From Thiosocius sp963759055 (GTDB lineage Bacteria > Pseudomonadota > Gammaproteobacteria > Chromatiales > Chromatiaceae), in the NCBI GenBank assembly GCA_963759055.1, contig CAVWYD010000014.1:62001-126000 (forward strand): a stretch of 64,000 bases of DNA, written 5' to 3'. The position numbers and the translations under genes are program-made. Shown here one piece after another: positions 17,371 to 26,065 of this stretch. The notes beneath the pieces were generated by a model. The model saw only the letters and a list, made by a program, of their open reading frames with translations. It made no database searches and was not told the DNA's origin. The stretch's first letter is position 1. Every line of letters begins with the position of its first letter.

Positions 17371-19217
17371 GAGCCACCTTCCGGCAGGGTTTCATCCGGT
17401 AGCAGGTAGGCATCCATGATCTCGCGCGCGATGGGTGCCGCGACCGAGCCGCCATGGCCGCCGTTTTCCACCACCACGGCGACCGCGATCTGTGGATCCT
17501 CGACCGGCGCATAGGCAATAAACAGGGCATGGTCGCGCAGCTTTTTCTCCAGCGTCTCCTCGTCGTATTCTGCGTCCTGGGCGACGGTAAAGACCTGGGC
17601 GGTGCCGGTCTTGCCCGCGATGCGGTAAGCGTCGCTGCGGATCCGCTTTGCGGTTCCGCGTGCGCCTTCGACGACGTCCGTCATGCCGTTGCGTACGTCC
17701 TCCCAGTTTTGTTGGAAAGCGATTGGAACGGGGTGTGCGGTCGGTGGGATCGGATTGATCTCGCCGGTCTCGCGCGAGCGCAGGTAGTCGACCACGTGCG
17801 GCGTGAAAAAGGTGCCGTTGTTGGCGATCGCCGCGGTGGCCGCCGCCAGTTGCAGCGGGGTGGCCAGGAAATAGCCCTGCCCGATACCGATGATCAGGGT
17901 CTCGCCGGGATACCAGGGCTGCCGCCGCGCCCGCCGTTTCCATTCGCGCGAGGGCAACAGTCCGGTGGATTCACCGGTCAGGTCGATGCCGGTTCGGCTG
18001 CCAAAGCCGAAATGCGACAAAAAATCGTGGATCTTGTCCACCCCGAGTTCGTAGGCGAGCTTGTAGAAGAACACATCACAGGATTGCACGATGGCCGAAT
18101 CCAGGTCCATGGAGCCGTGACCGCCCTTTTTCCAGTCGCGGTAGCGATGCGTGTTGCCCGGCAGCCGGAAGAAGCCGGGGCAGTAGACGCTGCTGTCGTA
18201 CTGGATGGCGTTGCGTTCGAGCCCGGCCAGGCCCATGAAGGGTTTGACCGTCGACCCCGGCGGATACTGGCCGCGCAATGCGCGGTTGTAAAGCGGGCGG
18301 CTGTCGTCCTCCTGCAGCGTCTTGTAGTTCTTGGTACTGATGCCCTCGACGAACAGGTTGGGGTCGTAGCCGGGCTGACTGACGAAGGCGAGAACAGCGC
18401 CGTTCTTGGGGTTGATCGCCACCGCTGCGCCTGTATTTTCGCCGAAGGCCTTCATCGCGACCTCCTGCAATCCGATGTCCAGATGCAGGTGCACGTCGAC
18501 CCCCGGTTCGGGCGGCGCCTGCTCCAGCGTGCGGACCTTGCGGCCAGCGGCGTTGACCTCGACCTGCTCGAGTCCGACCACGCCGTGCAGGGCCGATTCG
18601 TAGGTCTTCTCCACGCCGTTCTTGCCGATGTGGCTGGTCCCCGAATAGTTCGAGATATCGATCTGTTTCAGATCCTGTTGACTGACGCGGCCAACGTAAC
18701 CCAGCACGTGCGTGGTCTTGACGTCATGCGGGTAGTGCCGAAGCAGCTGTGCCTTGATGTCGACGCCGGGGAAGCGGTGGCGGTGAACGGCGAACTGGGC
18801 GGTTTCATCCTGGCTCAGATTGACTCGGATCGGGACACTGTCGAAACGGCGCTTGCGCTTTCTGAGTTGCCAGAAGCGCTCGAAGTCTTCCTCATCGATC
18901 TCAATTACCCGGCCCAGTTCTGCGATAGTGGTATCGAGATCGTCGACCTGCTCCGGCGTAATCTCGAGACTGTAGGCCGGGCGATTTTGTGCCAACAGCA
19001 CCCCCGTGCGGTCGTAAATGAGCCCGCGTGTCGGCGGCATTGGGAGTACTTTCACCCTGTTTTCGCGCGACAGCGTGGTGAAGTGCTCATGATCGATAAT
19101 CTGAAGCTGCACCATGCGCCAGGCAAGCGTAAGCACCGCGGCCATCACCAGCAGGCCAGCGACGATGGCGCGGGTCAGGAAGGCCTGGCTTTCGCGGATG
19201 GTGTCCTTGAGCTGCAT
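17367..19217 (-). CDS. mrdA: Penicillin-binding protein 2 (elongation transpeptidase)
   Basis: 616 aa, intact. An N-terminal membrane anchor (LLVMAAVLTLAWRMVQLQII) is followed by the pedestal domain (RGLIYDRTGVLLAQNRPAYS) and transpeptidase domain. Active-site motifs: YPPGSTVKPFMGL (SxxK), SCD in IVQSCDVFFYKLA, and KTG in IAGKTGTAQVF. Cross-links peptidoglycan during cell elongation with RodA and MreBCD. A 123-bp gap separates it from mreD. Confidence 0.96.
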   Translation of the reverse strand: MQLKDTIRESQAFLTRAIVAGLLVMAAVLTLAWRMVQLQIIDHEHFTTLSRENRVKVLPMPPTRGLIYDRTGVLLAQNRPAYSLEITPEQVDDLDTTIAELGRVIEIDEEDFERFWQLRKRKRRFDSVPIRVNLSQDETAQFAVHRHRFPGVDIKAQLLRHYPHDVKTTHVLGYVGRVSQQDLKQIDISNYSGTSHIGKNGVEKTYESALHGVVGLEQVEVNAAGRKVRTLEQAPPEPGVDVHLHLDIGLQEVAMKAFGENTGAAVAINPKNGAVLAFVSQPGYDPNLFVEGISTKNYKTLQEDDSRPLYNRALRGQYPPGSTVKPFMGLAGLERNAIQYDSSVYCPGFFRLPGNTHRYRDWKKGGHGSMDLDSAIVQSCDVFFYKLAYELGVDKIHDFLSHFGFGSRTGIDLTGESTGLLPSREWKRRARRQPWYPGETLIIGIGQGYFLATPLQLAAATAAIANNGTFFTPHVVDYLRSRETGEINPIPPTAHPVPIAFQQNWEDVRNGMTDVVEGARGTAKRIRSDAYRIAGKTGTAQVFTVAQDAEYDEETLEKKLRDHALFIAYAPVEDPQIAVAVVVENGGHGGSVAAPIAREIMDAYLLPDETLPEGGS

Positions 19218-19340
19218 GCTTTAAACGGCCTCTGTGTTGCAGGCTCCGATGACTGGACGGGAATTCGATCGCGGTTTAAGCCCGCTTCTTGGACCCCGCT
19301 GCCGGTATCGTGGTTCATTCGTGGACAAGGCCGATTTTCC

Positions 19341-19826
19341 TCAGATGACCTTGAAGTGGCGACGGACCTTGCGCAGCGTGACGAAGATCCAGGGCCAGAG
19401 TACTGCGCCGATCAGTGGCACAGTCCAGTAGACCAGGCCGGGAGTGACGCCTCGTGTGGCGCCCATTACCCAGAGGGCCAGCAGATGTTCGATCACGAGC
19501 AGGATAAGTATACCGAGCGACTGCTGCCAGAATGGAAACACGCGGATGCGCTGGTGCAACTGTATCGCGATGAAGGTCACAACCGACAGCCCCAGGGCGT
19601 GCTGTCCGAGCAGCGTGCCGGTCAGGACATCGAGCACGATGCCGACCATGAATCCGCTGCCCACACCGATGCGGTGCGGCAGGGCGATTGCCCAGTATAG
19701 AAGCACCAGGGTGACCCACTGCGGACGGAAAGGGCGTGCCCATTCCGGCATTGGCAGAATCATCAGCAGCATGGCCACACAAAGCGTGACCAGGATGGCC
19801 AGCCGTCCGTCTCCGGGCTCGCTCAT
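19341..19826 (-). CDS. mreD: Rod shape-determining protein MreD
   Basis: 161 aa, very hydrophobic, with about five membrane segments (AILVTLCVAMLLMILPMPEW, FMVGIVLDVLTG). The 'G...G...D...G..lGqhal' pattern (VLDVLTGTLLGQHALGLSVV) is characteristic. Inner-membrane partner of MreC. Its ATG overlaps the mreC stop codon. Confidence 0.93.
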   Translation of the reverse strand: MSEPGDGRLAILVTLCVAMLLMILPMPEWARPFRPQWVTLVLLYWAIALPHRIGVGSGFMVGIVLDVLTGTLLGQHALGLSVVTFIAIQLHQRIRVFPFWQQSLGILILLVIEHLLALWVMGATRGVTPGLVYWTVPLIGAVLWPWIFVTLRKVRRHFKVI

Positions 19827-20776
19827 GTTTCGGACTCCTGCGGCTTCTCCGGCACAGCGGCAGGTTCTGTCGCTGACTCGGTTTCTGCAGCGGGTTCCGG
19901 TGCCGGATCGGCATCCTCGGCCGGTTCAGGTTCTCTCGGTGTGACCGGCAGCTGATTGGGTACCGTCCAGACCAGGAGGACCTCGCGGCTGCGATCGAGG
20001 TGGGCACGCGGTTGTGCCAGGACGCTGGAAAACGGGGCGTCAGGAGAGCGATCGATACGGGTCACGGTCGCGACCGGGTAGCCGGGTGGGAATTTGCCGC
20101 CGAGGCCCGAGGTGACCAGCAGATCACCCTCGACGATATCGGAGTTGGTCGGCAGATAGGGCAGTTTCAGCTCGCTGATGCGCCCGGTACCCACGGCGAT
20201 GGTACGCAAACCGTTACGCAACACCTGGACCGGCAGGGCATGGCTGGTATCGGTGATCAGGAGCACGGTCGAGGAAAATGGCCGGACATTGATCACCTGA
20301 CCCATAACCGCGTGCGCATCCAGCACCGGCTGGCCCTCGAAGGCACCGGAGGCCGAACCCTTGTTGATGATGACCTGCTGTTTGTAGGGATCGAGGTCCA
20401 CTGAGGACAGTTCCGCGACCAGTACCCGGTCCCCCACCTTGAACGAGGAATCCACCAGGTCGCGCAGGCGCATGTTTTCCGCCTGCAGGGATTCGTACTT
20501 CTGCAGTTCCGCGCGCAGGTGCAGATTTTTATCCCGCAGGTCCCGGTTTTGTGCCAGCAGCGCGTCGCGGCCGCTGGCGGTTTCATTCAGCCAGCTGGTG
20601 GCGGTAAACGGCAGATCCGCCACGTAATGCAGCGGGTAGGTCAGAAAAGCCAGGGTGCTGCGCAGGTGTTGCAGGTGATGGAAGCGGTGGTCCACCACCA
20701 GCAGCATCAGTGACAGCACCACCGCCACCACCAGACGCGTGGTTTGCGACGGGCCCTGTGCAAAGATCGGCTTGAT
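19823..20776 (-). CDS. mreC: Cell shape-determining protein MreC
   Basis: About 317 aa. A short cytoplasmic tail and membrane anchor (TTRLVVAVVLSLMLLVVDHR) are followed by a coiled coil (QNRDLRDKNLHLRAELQKYE) and periplasmic beta domains (QVIINKGSASGAFEGQPVLD, SDIVEGDLLVTSGLGGKFPP), then a Pro/Glu/Ala-rich tail. Homology places the start at (M)KPIFAQGPS, but the codon there is ATC (20776-20774), preceded at ideal distance by GGGAGA. The only in-frame conventional start upstream is TTG at 20824, without a good ribosome-binding site. Either ATC initiates or one base is wrong. Confidence 0.92.
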   Translation of the reverse strand: MKPIFAQGPSQTTRLVVAVVLSLMLLVVDHRFHHLQHLRSTLAFLTYPLHYVADLPFTATSWLNETASGRDALLAQNRDLRDKNLHLRAELQKYESLQAENMRLRDLVDSSFKVGDRVLVAELSSVDLDPYKQQVIINKGSASGAFEGQPVLDAHAVMGQVINVRPFSSTVLLITDTSHALPVQVLRNGLRTIAVGTGRISELKLPYLPTNSDIVEGDLLVTSGLGGKFPPGYPVATVTRIDRSPDAPFSSVLAQPRAHLDRSREVLLVWTVPNQLPVTPREPEPAEDADPAPEPAAETESATEPAAVPEKPQESET

Positions 20777-20989
20777 GGTAACGCTCTCCCTTCGTTGGCT
20801 GTGACACAGACGATGATGGCGCAAACCGGCGCGAATGGATTTCCGGCGGCCTTTGGCAAAGCCGGGCCCCGGTGCACCACCGTGCCCTTGACGCTGCGGC
20901 GACCGATGAGGGGCCGGGCGCGGTCTGCGTGATCAAGATTGGGTCCGGCGGCCAGACGGGATATCTGTGGCGTGCCGTGCCGGACTTTT

Positions 20990-21016
20990 GCAGCCGGCCA
21001 GTGACCTGCCGGCTGC
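20990..21016. repeat. Perfect 9-bp-arm hairpin between mreB and mreC
   Basis: GCAGCCGGC and GCCGGCTGC flank a 9-base loop just after the mreB stop. In the direction of transcription it is followed by CAAAAG rather than a T run, so it is not a classical terminator. It could be a processing or stabilising stem that sets the high MreB:MreC ratio. The remaining gap to mreC shows nothing else. Confidence 0.5.
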
Positions 21017-21028
21017 CTGGGTCCTCCT

Positions 21029-22078
21029 CTACTCGACCGTGAAGATCTCGCCCCCACGCTCGTCCATCAGCTCGAGGGCGCGGCCGCCCCCACGCGCCAC
21101 GCAGGTCAGTGGGTCTTCGGCAATGATTACCGGCAGCCCGGTCTCTTCCTCGATCAGGCGGTCGATGTCCTTCAGCATGGCCCCGCCACCGGTCAGCACG
21201 ATGCCGCGCTCGGCAACATCGGCGCCCAGCTCAGGCGGCGTCTGCTCGAGCGCCTTCTTGACCGCATCGACGATACCGCTCAGGGGTTCCTGCAGGGCCT
21301 CGAGGATCTCGTTCGAGCTCAGAGTGAATCCACGCGGTACGCCTTCGGCCAGGTTGCGTCCCTTGACCTCCAGTTCGCGTACCTCGTCGCCGGGGTAGGC
21401 TGAGCCAATCTCTTTCTTTACCCTCTCCGCCGTGGCCTCCCCGATCAGGGTGCCATAGTTGCGGCGGACGTAGTTGATGATGGCCTCGTCGAATTTGTCG
21501 CCGCCGATACGCACCGAATTGGAGTAGACGATGCCGTTGAGCGAAATGATCGCGACCTCGGAGGTGCCGCCGCCGATATCCAGGACCATTGATCCGCGCG
21601 CCTCGTCCACGGGCAGGCCGGCCCCGATCGCAGCGGACATGGGCTCTTCGATCAGATAGACCTCTCGAGCGCCGGCCCCGGCCGCGGATTCCTTGATTGC
21701 GCGGCGTTCCACCTGGGTGGAGCCGCAGGGCACACAGACCAGCACGCGCGGGCTGGGTCGGATCAGGCGCGATTCGTGTACCTTGTGGATGAAGTACTGC
21801 AGCATCTTTTCGGTCACGGTGAAGTCGGCGATCACGCCTTCTTTCATCGGGCGGATGGCAGTGATGTTGGCCGGTGTGCGGCCGAGCATCTTCTTGGCCT
21901 CCTCCCCCACGGCCGAAACCGATTTGGGGCCTCCCGGGCCGCGATCCTGGCGGATGGCGACGACCGAGGGTTCGTTGAGCACGATGCCCTGATCGCGTGC
22001 GTAGATCAGGGTGTTTGCGGTCCCCAGATCGATCGAGAGGTCGTTGGAAAAGAGTCCACGAATACGGCGAAGGAACAT
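21029..22078 (-). CDS. mreB: Rod shape-determining actin homologue MreB
   Basis: 349 aa, intact. The actin-fold phosphate and connect motifs are plain: LSIDLGTANTLIYARDQGIV, VLDIGGGTSEVAIISLNGIV and GIVLTGGGAMLKDIDRLIEE. The N-terminal amphipathic membrane-binding helix (MFLRRIRGLFS) is present. Forms ATP-dependent filaments that guide the elongasome. First gene of the leftward shape operon. Confidence 0.97.
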   Translation of the reverse strand: MFLRRIRGLFSNDLSIDLGTANTLIYARDQGIVLNEPSVVAIRQDRGPGGPKSVSAVGEEAKKMLGRTPANITAIRPMKEGVIADFTVTEKMLQYFIHKVHESRLIRPSPRVLVCVPCGSTQVERRAIKESAAGAGAREVYLIEEPMSAAIGAGLPVDEARGSMVLDIGGGTSEVAIISLNGIVYSNSVRIGGDKFDEAIINYVRRNYGTLIGEATAERVKKEIGSAYPGDEVRELEVKGRNLAEGVPRGFTLSSNEILEALQEPLSGIVDAVKKALEQTPPELGADVAERGIVLTGGGAMLKDIDRLIEEETGLPVIIAEDPLTCVARGGGRALELMDERGGEIFTVE

Positions 22079-22397
22079 GCTGTGATTTCCAGTGGCCGGC
22101 CGGGCAGCGTGACAATATCCGCGCCCCGACCTTTGACATTTAAGCGGTATGCCGGGCGCCCATAGCCCGGAGAGACGCGTAATCTAGCAATGGCCCCGGA
22201 GTTCGGCAAGCGTACTGGTTCGCAACGGGTGGCTTTGGCCCCGATCCGGGGACCGTTCCTGGGGCCCCCGGGCCGCATAAACCGGGTTCGGTGGCCGCCA
22301 GAGCGGCGGATTCACTGTCGCTGGAGGTTTCGGGCTGACGCCCGATTGTGTTAATTTCGTCGGCTTATCCAAACCACAACGCTGTTGCCGAAAGCCT
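22079..22397. other. Divergent intergenic region between mreB and gatC
   Basis: 319 bp between two divergent start codons, so promoters for both the shape operon and gatCAB should be here. It is very GC-rich in the middle (around 22245-22275). No promoter pair or operator could be assigned confidently, and no reading frame looks coding. Confidence 0.4.
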
Positions 22398-22685
22398 ATG
22401 TCTCTGTCCGCTGACGACGTCGCCAAGATTGCCCACCTCGCCCGCCTGGCGGTGGAGCCGGAGAAATCCGAGGCCCTGGGTCGGGAGTTGTCCAATATTC
22501 TCGACCTGGTCGCGCAGATGGATGCGGTTGACACAGAAAGCGTCGTGCCGATGGCGCATCCACTCGAGATGGCCCAGCGTCTGCGCGACGACAGGGTGAC
22601 CGAGGAGAACATGCGAGACAGCTATCAGGCGAATGCGCCGGCTGTCGAGAACGGCCTGTTCCTGGTTCCGAAAGTCATCGAATGA
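22398..22685 (+). CDS. gatC: Asp-tRNA(Asn)/Glu-tRNA(Gln) amidotransferase subunit C
   Basis: 95 aa. The small linker subunit that wraps GatA and GatB. Family features: DVAKIAHLARLAVEPEKSEA, LSNILDLVAQMDAVDTESVV, PMAHPLEMAQRLRDDRVTEE and the C-terminal GLFLVPKVIE. First gene of gatC-gatA-gatB, whose presence means Asn-tRNA and/or Gln-tRNA is made by transamidation. Confidence 0.95.
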   Translation: MSLSADDVAKIAHLARLAVEPEKSEALGRELSNILDLVAQMDAVDTESVVPMAHPLEMAQRLRDDRVTEENMRDSYQANAPAVENGLFLVPKVIE

Positions 22686-22689
22686 GAGA

Positions 22690-22774
22690 AGTTTTGAGTT
22701 GTGAGTCGTTGGTTTCGGGTTAATGCCCGGCAGATCCCTAGAGGCCCGCGCAGCGGGTTCGACAACTCAAAACT
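22690..22774. repeat. Inverted repeat in the gatC-gatA gap
   Basis: AGTTTTGAGTTGT (22690-22702) and ACAACTCAAAACT (22762-22774) are perfect 13-base complements, with an inner CCGC-GCA-GCGG stem. The right arm continues into short direct repeats of ACTCAACAC. The 130-bp gap has no reading frame; a strong hairpin would form in the operon transcript. Confidence 0.65.
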
Positions 22775-22815
22775 CAACACTCAACACCCAAAACTCCCAT
22801 TTCTGCGGTTGAATC

Positions 22816-24276
22816 ATGGATCTACACGAACAATCCATCGCCGAACTCTCTGCCGGCCTGCGTGCCGGCGAGCTGTCGAGCGTCGAGCTGACACAGCATA
22901 TGTTGCAGCGCATCAATGCGCACGATGCCGGGCTCAACAGCTTGGTCACAGTCACCTCGGAACAGGCGCTGGCTGAGGCCCGGGCCGCCGACGAACGTAT
23001 CGGCGCCGGTGATGCGACCGCCCTGACCGGCATCCCGATCGCACACAAGGACATTTTCTGTACCCTCGATGTACGCACCAGCTGTGGCTCGCGCATGCTG
23101 GAGAACTTCGTTTCGCCCTACGATGCCACCGTCGTGGCCAATCTGAGGCGGGCCGGTGCGGTCATGCTGGGCAAGACGAATATGGACGAGTTCGCAATGG
23201 GCTCGTCGAACGAGACCAGCCATTTCGGGCCGGTGCGAAATCCCTGGGATACGGACACCGTACCTGGCGGGTCATCGGGAGGTTCGGCAGCGGCGGTGGC
23301 CGCACGTCTGTGTGCGGCGGCAACCGGCACCGACACCGGGGGTTCGATTCGTCAGCCGGCGGCGCTGACCGGCATCACCGGGCTCAAGCCGACCTACGGG
23401 CGCTGCTCGCGCTGGGGCATGATTGCATTTGCTTCCTCGCTCGATCAGGCGGGCCCCATGACCCGGAGTGCCGAGGACGCCGCCCTGATGCTGGCAGGCA
23501 TGGCCGGTTTCGATGAGCGCGACTCGACCAGTGCGCAGCGTCCGGTCGATGACTATGTCGGCGCGCTGGGCAAGGATATCCGCGGGTTGCGTATCGGTAT
23601 CGTCAAGGAATTCATGGGCGAGGGTCTGGACGCAGGCGTCGGTGCCTCGGTGGAGGCTGCGATTGATGAGCTGAAAAAACTCGGCGTCGAGGTCGTGGAG
23701 ATCAGCCTGCCCAATGCCGGTCTCTCGGTGCCGGCATACTATGTGGTCGCCCCGGCAGAGTGTTCCTCGAACCTGGCGCGTTTCGACGGTGTGCGCTATG
23801 GCCATCGCTGTTCAGACCCGAAGAACCTGGAAGACCTTTACAAGCGTTCGCGTTCTGAAGGCTTCGGGCCCGAGGTGAAGCGGCGCATCATGATCGGAGC
23901 CTACGTGCTGTCGGCCGGCTACTACGATGCCTATTACCTGAAGGCGCAGAAGGTCCGGCAGCTGATCGCGGACGATTTCCGCAGGGCTTTCGAGTCCTGC
24001 GATGTGATCGCGGGACCTACCGCGCCGAGCACCGCGTTCCGATTGGGTGAAAAGGCCGACGATCCGGTATCGATGTACCTGCAGGATATCTACACCATCG
24101 CGGTCAACCTCGCGGGACTACCCGGGATCTCGATCCCGGCGCCGGCGAGCAACGGCATGCCGGTGGGTCTGCAGCTGATCGGCAACTATTTTGACGAAGC
24201 GCGCATCCTGAATGTCGCGCACCAGCTGCAGCTCGGTACCGACTGGCATCAACAAGCTCCGGCCGGGTTTGAATGA
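22816..24276 (+). CDS. gatA: Asp-tRNA(Asn)/Glu-tRNA(Gln) amidotransferase subunit A
   Basis: 486 aa, intact. Amidase-signature enzyme that releases ammonia from glutamine. The Ser-cisSer-Lys triad region is seen as GIPIAHKDIFCT (Lys), GGSSGGSAAAVAA (Ser) and GTDTGGSIRQPAALTG. C-terminal substrate region LAGLPGISIPAPASNGMPVG is normal. Lies between two hairpin repeats in the gat operon. Confidence 0.97.
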   Translation: MDLHEQSIAELSAGLRAGELSSVELTQHMLQRINAHDAGLNSLVTVTSEQALAEARAADERIGAGDATALTGIPIAHKDIFCTLDVRTSCGSRMLENFVSPYDATVVANLRRAGAVMLGKTNMDEFAMGSSNETSHFGPVRNPWDTDTVPGGSSGGSAAAVAARLCAAATGTDTGGSIRQPAALTGITGLKPTYGRCSRWGMIAFASSLDQAGPMTRSAEDAALMLAGMAGFDERDSTSAQRPVDDYVGALGKDIRGLRIGIVKEFMGEGLDAGVGASVEAAIDELKKLGVEVVEISLPNAGLSVPAYYVVAPAECSSNLARFDGVRYGHRCSDPKNLEDLYKRSRSEGFGPEVKRRIMIGAYVLSAGYYDAYYLKAQKVRQLIADDFRRAFESCDVIAGPTAPSTAFRLGEKADDPVSMYLQDIYTIAVNLAGLPGISIPAPASNGMPVGLQLIGNYFDEARILNVAHQLQLGTDWHQQAPAGFE

Positions 24277-24285
24277 GCTCGAGTA

Positions 24286-24397
24286 GGGACGCAGAGGACG
24301 CAGAGACGCAGAGGGCGCAGAGTTGTAGTGACTGAATCCTCGAAAAACTGCGATAGGCCTCGATCTTCTGCGAGTCTCTGCGTCTGAGACTCTGCGA
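24286..24397. repeat. Dispersed intergenic inverted-repeat element, copy 2 (CGCAGAG type)
   Basis: The left arm has four tandem CGCAGAG units (24289-24322). The right arm (24368-24396) has the complementary CTCTGCG units, as in TCTCTGCGTCTGAGACTCTG. It occupies nearly all of the 159-bp gatA-gatB gap, so it is transcribed within the operon and should fold into a long hairpin. Confidence 0.65.
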
Positions 24398-24435
24398 TCG
24401 AACAGCTTTGACGGTTCGCGAACGGATGACAGACC

Positions 24436-25878
24436 ATGCAATGGGAAACAGTCATCGGGCTTGAGATCCACACCCAGCTCGCCACGCAGTCGAAAATCTT
24501 CTCGGGGTCTTCGACGGCCTTTGGTAACGAACCGAACACCCAGGCGTCCCTGATTGACCTTGGCATGCCGGGCGTGTTGCCGGTGTTGAACAAGGAGGCT
24601 GTGCGCATGGCCGTGCGTTTCGGCAAGGCGATCGACGCGCAGGTGGCCGAACGTTCGGTGTTCGCGCGCAAGAACTACTTCTATCCAGACCTGCCCAAGG
24701 GCTACCAGATCAGTCAGTTCGAACTGCCTGTGGTCGGCAAGGGCGAGGTCGAGATCGTGCTCGAGGATGGCTCCACCAAGCCTGTGGGGGTCACCCGGGC
24801 TCACCTCGAAGAGGATGCCGGCAAGTCGCTGCACGAGGACTTTCACGGTATGACCGGGATCGACCTTAACCGGGCCGGTACGCCTCTGCTGGAGATCGTG
24901 TCGGAACCCGACATGCGCTCGGCCAAAGAGGCACTGGCGTATGCCAAGAAGATTCATCAGATCGTGACCTACATCGGTATCTGTGACGGCAATATGCAGG
25001 AGGGATCCTTCCGCGTGGATGCCAATGTGTCGGTCCGCCCGAAGGGCCAGGCCGAGTTCGGCACCCGGGCCGAGCTCAAGAACATCAATTCTTTCCGGTT
25101 CCTGGAGAAGGCGATCAATTTCGAGGTCGAGCGTCAGGTCGAACTGATCGAGGATGGCGGCAGGGTGGTCCAGGAGACCCGCCTGTACGATGCCGACAAG
25201 GACGAGACCCGTTCCATGCGCTCCAAGGAAGAGGCGAATGACTACCGCTATTTCCCCGACCCGGATCTGCTGCCGCTGGAGATAGACGAGGCCTTCATCG
25301 CGGAAGTGGTGGCGGGGATGCCCGAGTTGCCGGATGCCAGACGCGCACGCTTCGAGTCTGCCTACGGTCTTTCGGCCTATGATGCGGATGTGATGACTGC
25401 CAGCCGCGAGCAGGCCGATTACTACGAGCTCGTGGCGGAGGCCGGCGGTGACGCCAAGCTGGCGGCCAACTGGGTAATGGGTGAACTGGCCGCCGCATTG
25501 AACAGGGATGGTGTTGAGATCAGCGCCAGTCCGGTCGATGCAGCGGCTCTCGGACAGCTGGTCGCGCGGATAAGGGACAACACCATCTCCGGCAAGATCG
25601 CGAAGGAGGTTTTTGCCGCCATGTGGGCCGGTGAGGGCAGTGCCGATCAGGTGATCGAGGCTAAAGGTCTCAAGCAGATCACCGATACCGGGGCTATCGA
25701 GGCGCTGGTCGACGAGGTGATCGCCGCGAATGCAGCCCAGGTCGAGAACTACCGCAGCGCCGATCCGGCCAAGCAGCCGAAGATGCTGGGTTTCTTTGTC
25801 GGGCAGATCATGAAGAAGTCCCAGGGCAAGGCCAACCCGCAGCAGGTGAACGAACTGCTGCGCAAGAAGCTCGGTTGA
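24436..25878 (+). CDS. gatB: Asp-tRNA(Asn)/Glu-tRNA(Gln) amidotransferase subunit B
   Basis: 480 aa, intact. Binds the misacylated tRNA and performs kinase/transamidase chemistry. Family motifs: WETVIGLEIHTQLATQSKIF, NYFYPDLPKGYQISQFE, HLEEDAGKSLHE, DLNRAGTPLLEIVSEPDM and the RMRSKEEANDYRYFPDPDLL-type block. The C-terminal YqeY-like tRNA-binding tail ends VNELLRKKLG. Completes the gat operon. Confidence 0.97.
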   Translation: MQWETVIGLEIHTQLATQSKIFSGSSTAFGNEPNTQASLIDLGMPGVLPVLNKEAVRMAVRFGKAIDAQVAERSVFARKNYFYPDLPKGYQISQFELPVVGKGEVEIVLEDGSTKPVGVTRAHLEEDAGKSLHEDFHGMTGIDLNRAGTPLLEIVSEPDMRSAKEALAYAKKIHQIVTYIGICDGNMQEGSFRVDANVSVRPKGQAEFGTRAELKNINSFRFLEKAINFEVERQVELIEDGGRVVQETRLYDADKDETRSMRSKEEANDYRYFPDPDLLPLEIDEAFIAEVVAGMPELPDARRARFESAYGLSAYDADVMTASREQADYYELVAEAGGDAKLAANWVMGELAAALNRDGVEISASPVDAAALGQLVARIRDNTISGKIAKEVFAAMWAGEGSADQVIEAKGLKQITDTGAIEALVDEVIAANAAQVENYRSADPAKQPKMLGFFVGQIMKKSQGKANPQQVNELLRKKLG

Positions 25879-25893
25879 CGATCGTTAATGATT

Positions 25894-26046
25894 AAACCGC
25901 CAAGGGCGCAAAGAACGCAAAGAACTTGTTTGGGCGGCTATCTGAATGTCCTGGGCTGCGGGGTATGTGTCGGAAGCCAGCTTTGTTGCGACAGAAACAT
26001 CAATGATTGATCCCTTGGCGCTCTTTGCGTCCTTGGCGGTAGAAAC
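25894..26046. repeat. Dispersed intergenic inverted-repeat element, copy 3 (CGCAAAG type)
   Basis: The left arm 25894-25925 (AAACCGCCAAGGGCGCAAAG, then AACGCAAAG) pairs with the right arm 26014-26046 (CTTGGCGCTCTTTGCGTCCT, then TGGCGGT). The two arms enclose about 90 bp. It fills the gap after gatB, immediately upstream of the FemAB start. Confidence 0.65.
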
Positions 26047-26065
26047 AAACCGAGACAGGTGACAG

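Noticed and set aside
17454..19700. 748-codon open frame on the plus strand opposite mrdA and mreD
   Set aside because: It is antisense to the clearly homologous PBP2 and MreD genes; long antisense frames are common in GC-rich DNA and this one has no recognisable motif.
20990..21016. Hairpin after mreB considered as an intrinsic terminator
   Set aside because: The transcribed side is followed by CAAAAG rather than a U tract, and mreC must be expressed from the same direction.
24286..24397. Tandem CGCAGAG units looked at as a possible CRISPR array
   Set aside because: Units are 7-9 bp with 1-2 bp between them, no spacers of 25-40 bp, and no cas genes in the window.
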